9,659 nucleotides of DNA from Caldifarciminota bacterium RBG_13_43_14. GTDB taxonomy: Bacteria; Hydrothermota; Tepidihabitantia; SM23-42. Where the stretch lies: contig MEUM01000124.1 in NCBI GenBank assembly GCA_001771735.1, forward strand, positions 10,049-19,707, in the 5' to 3' direction. The position numbers and the translations under genes were made by a program. Under the pieces are notes generated by a model. The model had not been told where the DNA came from. It did no database searches and saw only the letters and a list, made by a program, of their open reading frames with translations. Position 1 is the stretch's first letter. The number at the start of each line of letters is the position of its first letter. Shown in pieces: positions 6,658 through 9,659 of this stretch.

Positions 6658-6680
6658 TAATTGGTAATTATGTAATTAAC
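6648..6680 (-). repeat. 33-bp AT-rich interspersed repeat, copy 3 (inverted)
   Basis: The reverse complement aligns without gaps to 194-226, with 29 of 33 positions identical by eye, and more loosely to 154-186. It covers the last codons of the HisKA_2 kinase gene and supplies its TAG stop (6655-6657). It is flanked by an eight-base inverted pair, AAGCGTAA (6646-6653) and TTACGCTT (6713-6720), which may be chance. Confidence 0.75.
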
Positions 6681-6730
6681 AGACGTTATTGGGTTATTAT
6701 CACCTTTTCGCCTTACGCTTCTTTACCGTC

Positions 6731-6758
6731 TTGACAGCGGCGCCCATCCCACTATAAT
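6731..6758 (+). promoter_or_regulatory. Consensus sigma70-type promoter for the NarL-type regulator operon
   Basis: A perfect TTGACA (6731-6736) and a perfect TATAAT (6753-6758) are separated by 16 bases, the same spacing as at 5115-5142. The predicted start near 6765 leaves a leader of about 97 bases before the regulator gene at 6862. The downstream four-PAS kinase probably shares this promoter. Confidence 0.75.
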
Positions 6759-6764
6759 AGGATC

Positions 6765-6794
6765 ATGGGGGTAAGTATTAATACCTATAAATAA
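6765..6794 (+). other. Nine-codon leader micro-ORF
   Basis: ATG at 6765 opens a nine-codon frame (MGVSINTYK) ending in TAA at 6792-6794, inside the regulator leader. Its ATG coincides with the predicted transcription start, so it could be read as a leaderless leader peptide. Frames this short occur often by chance and no attenuator structure is evident. Position is the only support. Confidence 0.15.
6775..6784. promoter_or_regulatory. Palindrome GTATTAATAC in the regulator leader
   Basis: This perfect ten-base palindrome lies about ten bases past the predicted transcription start of the NarL-type operon. That position suits an operator for repression or autoregulation. Palindromes of this length arise easily in AT-rich DNA, so the call is tentative. 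Confidence 0.25.
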
Positions 6795-6848
6795 TTGGGT
6801 AGTCTTAGCGGTTTCCATCTCAGATATTATACCCTATTATTAAACCAC

Positions 6849-6853
6849 AGGAG
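6849..6853 (+). promoter_or_regulatory. Ribosome binding site of the NarL-type regulator
   Basis: AGGAG lies eight bases before the ATG at 6862. A nearby ATG at 6857 is out of the receiver frame and would be only three bases from the AGGAG, so 6862 is the start. Confidence 0.7.
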
Positions 6854-6861
6854 ATTATGAC

Positions 6862-7521
6862 ATGTACCGATTCTTTATTGCCGATGACCACACCATGGTG
6901 CGCAGCGGTTTAAAGCGCATCCTCGAAGAGAAAAAAGATTTCAAGGTTATTGGTGAAACCGGTGATGGGCTTGAGATCGCGCCAAAGATCAGACAATTAA
7001 AACCCGATATTTTAATCATCGATATTTCAATGCCTAATTTAAGGGGTATCGAAGCAATACGGAAAATCCGTAAATTCGACAAAAAGGTAAAGATCATTGT
7101 TCTAACCATGCATAAAAACAACGATTATGTTTATGAATGCCTTTCCAGCGGAGCCCAGGGCTTTATCCTCAAAGACGACGCTGATACTGAACTGCACAAA
7201 GCCATTGATGAAGTACAACACGATCGCCTTTATGTTTCATCATCTTTTTCCAATGAAGTTATCCGAAATCTGATTCAGCGCGCTGGAACACGGGATCGAT
7301 CTTCTCGATCGTCAATTTTCAAAACGCTTACCGCCCGAGAGCGCGAAATTTTAAAGGTGATCGCTGAGGGCAATACCAATAAAAAAACTGCTGCTAAACT
7401 TGGAATTAGCGTCAGGACCGTAGAACATCACCGGTTATGTATTATGAAAAAACTTAAAATCACAACCACGGTTAACCTCATAAAATACGCGATAAAAGCA
7501 GATCTCATTAATCTAACCTAA
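6862..7521 (+). CDS. NarL/FixJ-family response regulator transcription factor
   Basis: This is a DNA-binding response regulator of 219 residues, the normal family length. The N-terminal receiver (about 1-120) has D8/D9, phosphoacceptor D54 in IDISMP, T82 and K104. A Ser/Arg-rich linker (about 140-152) leads to a LuxR-type helix-turn-helix (about 155-215), with LTAREREILKVIAEGNTNKK and the recognition region ISVRTVEHHR. It probably activates or represses genes when phosphorylated; the targets are unknown. A consensus promoter and a long leader precede it, and a four-PAS kinase begins six bases after its stop, so the pair is almost certainly co-transcribed. The paralogous kinase at 5185 lies just upstream and could be a second input. 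NarL-type regulators usually partner HisKA_3 kinases, whereas both neighbours here are HisKA_2, a less usual pairing. Confidence 0.95.
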   Translation: MYRFFIADDHTMVRSGLKRILEEKKDFKVIGETGDGLEIAPKIRQLKPDILIIDISMPNLRGIEAIRKIRKFDKKVKIIVLTMHKNNDYVYECLSSGAQGFILKDDADTELHKAIDEVQHDRLYVSSSFSNEVIRNLIQRAGTRDRSSRSSIFKTLTAREREILKVIAEGNTNKKTAAKLGISVRTVEHHRLCIMKKLKITTTVNLIKYAIKADLINLT

Positions 7522-7527
7522 ATACTG

Positions 7528-9659
7528 ATGGGTAAACGATCATTAAAGAAAAAATCGCGATCTAGCATTCTCAAACCGCTCGAAGAATTGTGTGATTTGA
7601 AAAAATGCTTAAATATTTTAAAAATCTTACCCGACATAGTATATCACATTGATCCTACCGGACATTTTACATTTCTTAGCAATTCTGTAGACACTCTCGG
7701 CTATAAACCTGATGAGCTTATCGGTAAACATTTCAGCACTATTGTGCATACTGACGATGTCAAGCAATTCGGAAGACGACATATTCTGCCAAAATATAAA
7801 GGCAAGATCACCGGCGATGAAAATGCCCCAAAACTCTTTGATGAACGCAGAACCGGCAAACGTAAAACTAGCGGCCTCGAAGTAAGACTGATGCCTAAAC
7901 GAAAAAATAAAATGATCTTTGGTGAGGTTATTGCGATTGGCGATATAAGCTCGACCGGATATTATGGTCGATCGGCAGATACAAAGTCAACGAAATTCTT
8001 AGGCACTATTGGCATTATCCGGGATATCACTGCCAATAAAGAGAGCGCGGCAAAGCTTCATTACCAGGCGGATATGCTCAAGCACGTTTCCGATGCGATT
8101 ATCTCGACCGATCTTGATTTCAATATTCGCACCTGGAACAATGCCGCCGAAAAAATGTATGGCTGGAAATTTGCCGAAATCGAGGGCCAGCCGGTGCACA
8201 AAGTTACAAAACTCCGCTATCCTTATGACAATCAGAATAAAGTGGTAAGACAATTCTTCAAAGAAGGAAACTGGAAAGGTGAGGTCATTCAGCAAACCAG
8301 AGATGGTCGGATCCTCGATGTCCAGACATCGGTTGTTCTAATGAAGGACTATGAGGGAAATCCCATTGGTGCAGTCGCGGTTAACCGTGATATAACAGGA
8401 ATGAAAGAAGCAGAGGAAACGTTACGGCAAAGTGAGGAGCGATTTAGAACAATTTTCGAGAGTTCCGCACATGGCATAGGTATTACTGATTTAAAAGGGC
8501 AATTTATTCTGGTTAACAATACGGCCGAAAGACATCTGGGCTATAATCATGGGGAATTGATTGGACGGTATTTTTCGGACATTACTCATCCCGACGACCT
8601 TAATGGAAGTAAGGAAAACCTCGAAGCATTAATAGCAGGTAACATAAACTCTTACCGAATTGAAAAAAGATACCTTAAAAAGAATGGCGGGAGTGTGTGG
8701 ATTGATCTTTCGGTGCAACCACTGCGCAATAGCAAAAACGAAATAATTGCAATAATCGGTATTTTTGTAGACATCACTAAACGCAAACAGATGGAGGAAA
8801 CGCTGCGAGAAAGCGAGAAGAAGTATTCATCGGTAATAGAAAACAGCAAAGATGCAATCATTATTCACCAGAATAGCATTATTAAATTTGTAAACACCGC
8901 CGCCAAGCAAATTACTGGATTTTCTAACAAAGATTTTATTAATAACAGTATCATGCAATTCATAGCCCCACAACACAAAGAACTTGTAGCGCAGAGATTC
9001 GCGGCCCGTTTAAAGGGACAGGATGTCCCCAGTATTTACGAAATTGACATATTGAAAAAGAACGGGGAATTTCTACCTGTAGAACTAAATGCAACCATTA
9101 TACAATATCAAGGTAATCCAGCTGCTCTGGTTTTTATCCGAGATATCACCGATCGAAAGAAAAACGGGGAACAGATTAGACAATCGCTGAAAGAAAAAGA
9201 AGTTTTGCTTAAGGAATTGCATCATCGCGTAAAGAACAATCTGCAAATCATCAGCAGTCTTCTCAATCTCCAATCATCACAAGCCAATGACGACAATGTA
9301 CGTAATATGTTATTGGAGAGTCAGAACCGTGTAAAAACAATGGTATTGATTCATGAGAAGCTATACCAATCCAAAGGCTTATCCCACGTCAATGCCAGTC
9401 ATTACATAAACAGCATTTTTCAATATTTGTTCGATTCATATGGAGTGAAACAAAATCGCATTAATCGCATTATTAATATAGATAGTATCGATCTTGATAT
9501 TGATACTGCAATCCCATATGGACTGATCATCAATGAGCTTGTCTCAAATGCAATAAAATATGCGTTTCCTTCTGATCTTAAAAACCGAGAGGAAAAGCCT
9601 GAAGTAAACATTGAAATGCATAAGGTTAAACAAAAAATATCATTAGTCATTGCCGATAA
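7528..9659 (+). CDS. Four-PAS soluble sensor histidine kinase, HisKA_2 family (3' end outside window)
   Basis: An uninterrupted frame of 710 codons starts at ATG 7528 and runs off the window. It has no membrane segment. PAS1 (about 28-170) is long, with a basic, Gly-rich insert near 90-155 containing DERRTGKRKTSG. PAS2 (about 180-293), PAS3 (about 300-418) and PAS4 (about 427-545) follow, the first three domains each ending in RDIT or VDIT and PAS4 in RDITDRK. The HisKA_2 domain has ELHHRVKNNLQ (H565/H566, the latter in the HRVKN motif). The HATPase has NELVSNAIKYAFP (N669 and N674). The frame is cut at D710, whose position corresponds to the Asp of the DNGxG box. The kinase core is paralogous to that at 5185. 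The gap to the regulator stop is six bases and no Shine-Dalgarno is visible, so coupled translation is likely. The regulator at 6862 is the probable phosphorylation partner. The window edge, not a mutation, explains the missing end. Confidence 0.93.
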   Translation, partial: MGKRSLKKKSRSSILKPLEELCDLKKCLNILKILPDIVYHIDPTGHFTFLSNSVDTLGYKPDELIGKHFSTIVHTDDVKQFGRRHILPKYKGKITGDENAPKLFDERRTGKRKTSGLEVRLMPKRKNKMIFGEVIAIGDISSTGYYGRSADTKSTKFLGTIGIIRDITANKESAAKLHYQADMLKHVSDAIISTDLDFNIRTWNNAAEKMYGWKFAEIEGQPVHKVTKLRYPYDNQNKVVRQFFKEGNWKGEVIQQTRDGRILDVQTSVVLMKDYEGNPIGAVAVNRDITGMKEAEETLRQSEERFRTIFESSAHGIGITDLKGQFILVNNTAERHLGYNHGELIGRYFSDITHPDDLNGSKENLEALIAGNINSYRIEKRYLKKNGGSVWIDLSVQPLRNSKNEIIAIIGIFVDITKRKQMEETLRESEKKYSSVIENSKDAIIIHQNSIIKFVNTAAKQITGFSNKDFINNSIMQFIAPQHKELVAQRFAARLKGQDVPSIYEIDILKKNGEFLPVELNATIIQYQGNPAALVFIRDITDRKKNGEQIRQSLKEKEVLLKELHHRVKNNLQIISSLLNLQSSQANDDNVRNMLLESQNRVKTMVLIHEKLYQSKGLSHVNASHYINSIFQYLFDSYGVKQNRINRIINIDSIDLDIDTAIPYGLIINELVSNAIKYAFPSDLKNREEKPEVNIEMHKVKQKISLVIAD

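Noticed and set aside
7294..7310. GATCGA-TCTTC-TCGATC hairpin in the regulator gene
   Set aside because: It lies in the Ser/Arg linker coding region, and GATC-rich codon strings are frequent across the whole window.
8009..8861. Short frames on both strands within the four-PAS kinase region
   Set aside because: The long frame from 7528 gives clear PAS and kinase motifs throughout; the short frames resemble nothing and are shadows.

Overview
The window is bacterial, with moderate-to-low GC and long AT-rich spacers. All seven protein genes lie on the + strand. Gene content (type IV pilus motor, many PAS/HisKA_2 kinases), mixed Shine-Dalgarno use and repeat-laden spacers would fit an uncultivated Gram-negative-type lineage, such as candidate division WOR-3 or a relative. 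That placement is a weak guess, because no phylogenetic marker is present.

Layout. Bases 1-274 are non-coding. They hold an 8-bp-period ATCAG/CTGAT array (28-141), two copies of a 33-bp AT-rich repeat, and a promoter sitting directly on the start codon of a zinc-dependent alcohol dehydrogenase (275-1285). Next is a tight four-gene cluster (1322-4900): a six-TM PilS-like histidine kinase, a receiver-only response regulator, a stand-alone MshEN (c-di-GMP-binding type) protein and the retraction ATPase PilT. The three junctions overlap or abut (4-base overlap, 0-base gap, 8-base overlap), so one transcript is likely. A non-coding spacer with hairpin repeats (4901-5184) follows.

The last third is a soluble signalling cluster. 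It contains a PAS-PAS-HisKA_2 kinase (5185-6657), a NarL/FixJ-type response regulator (6862-7521), and six bases later a four-PAS HisKA_2 kinase (7528 to the window end, cut inside its ATP-binding domain). The kinase modules of the two HisKA_2 proteins are clearly paralogous and flank the only DNA-binding regulator in the window.

How the genes may work together (inference). The pil cluster looks like a control unit for pilus retraction. A membrane kinase would phosphorylate a receiver with no output domain, while a separate domain of the type normally fused to MshE/PilB-class extension ATPases sits beside PilT instead. This suggests retraction controlled by phosphorelay and c-di-GMP through protein-protein contacts rather than transcription. 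It is the most interesting candidate system here. The 5185 and 6862 transcription units each have a perfect TTGACA-16 bp-TATAAT promoter. Several -10 boxes lie 5-7 bases before an ATG, suggesting leaderless transcripts.
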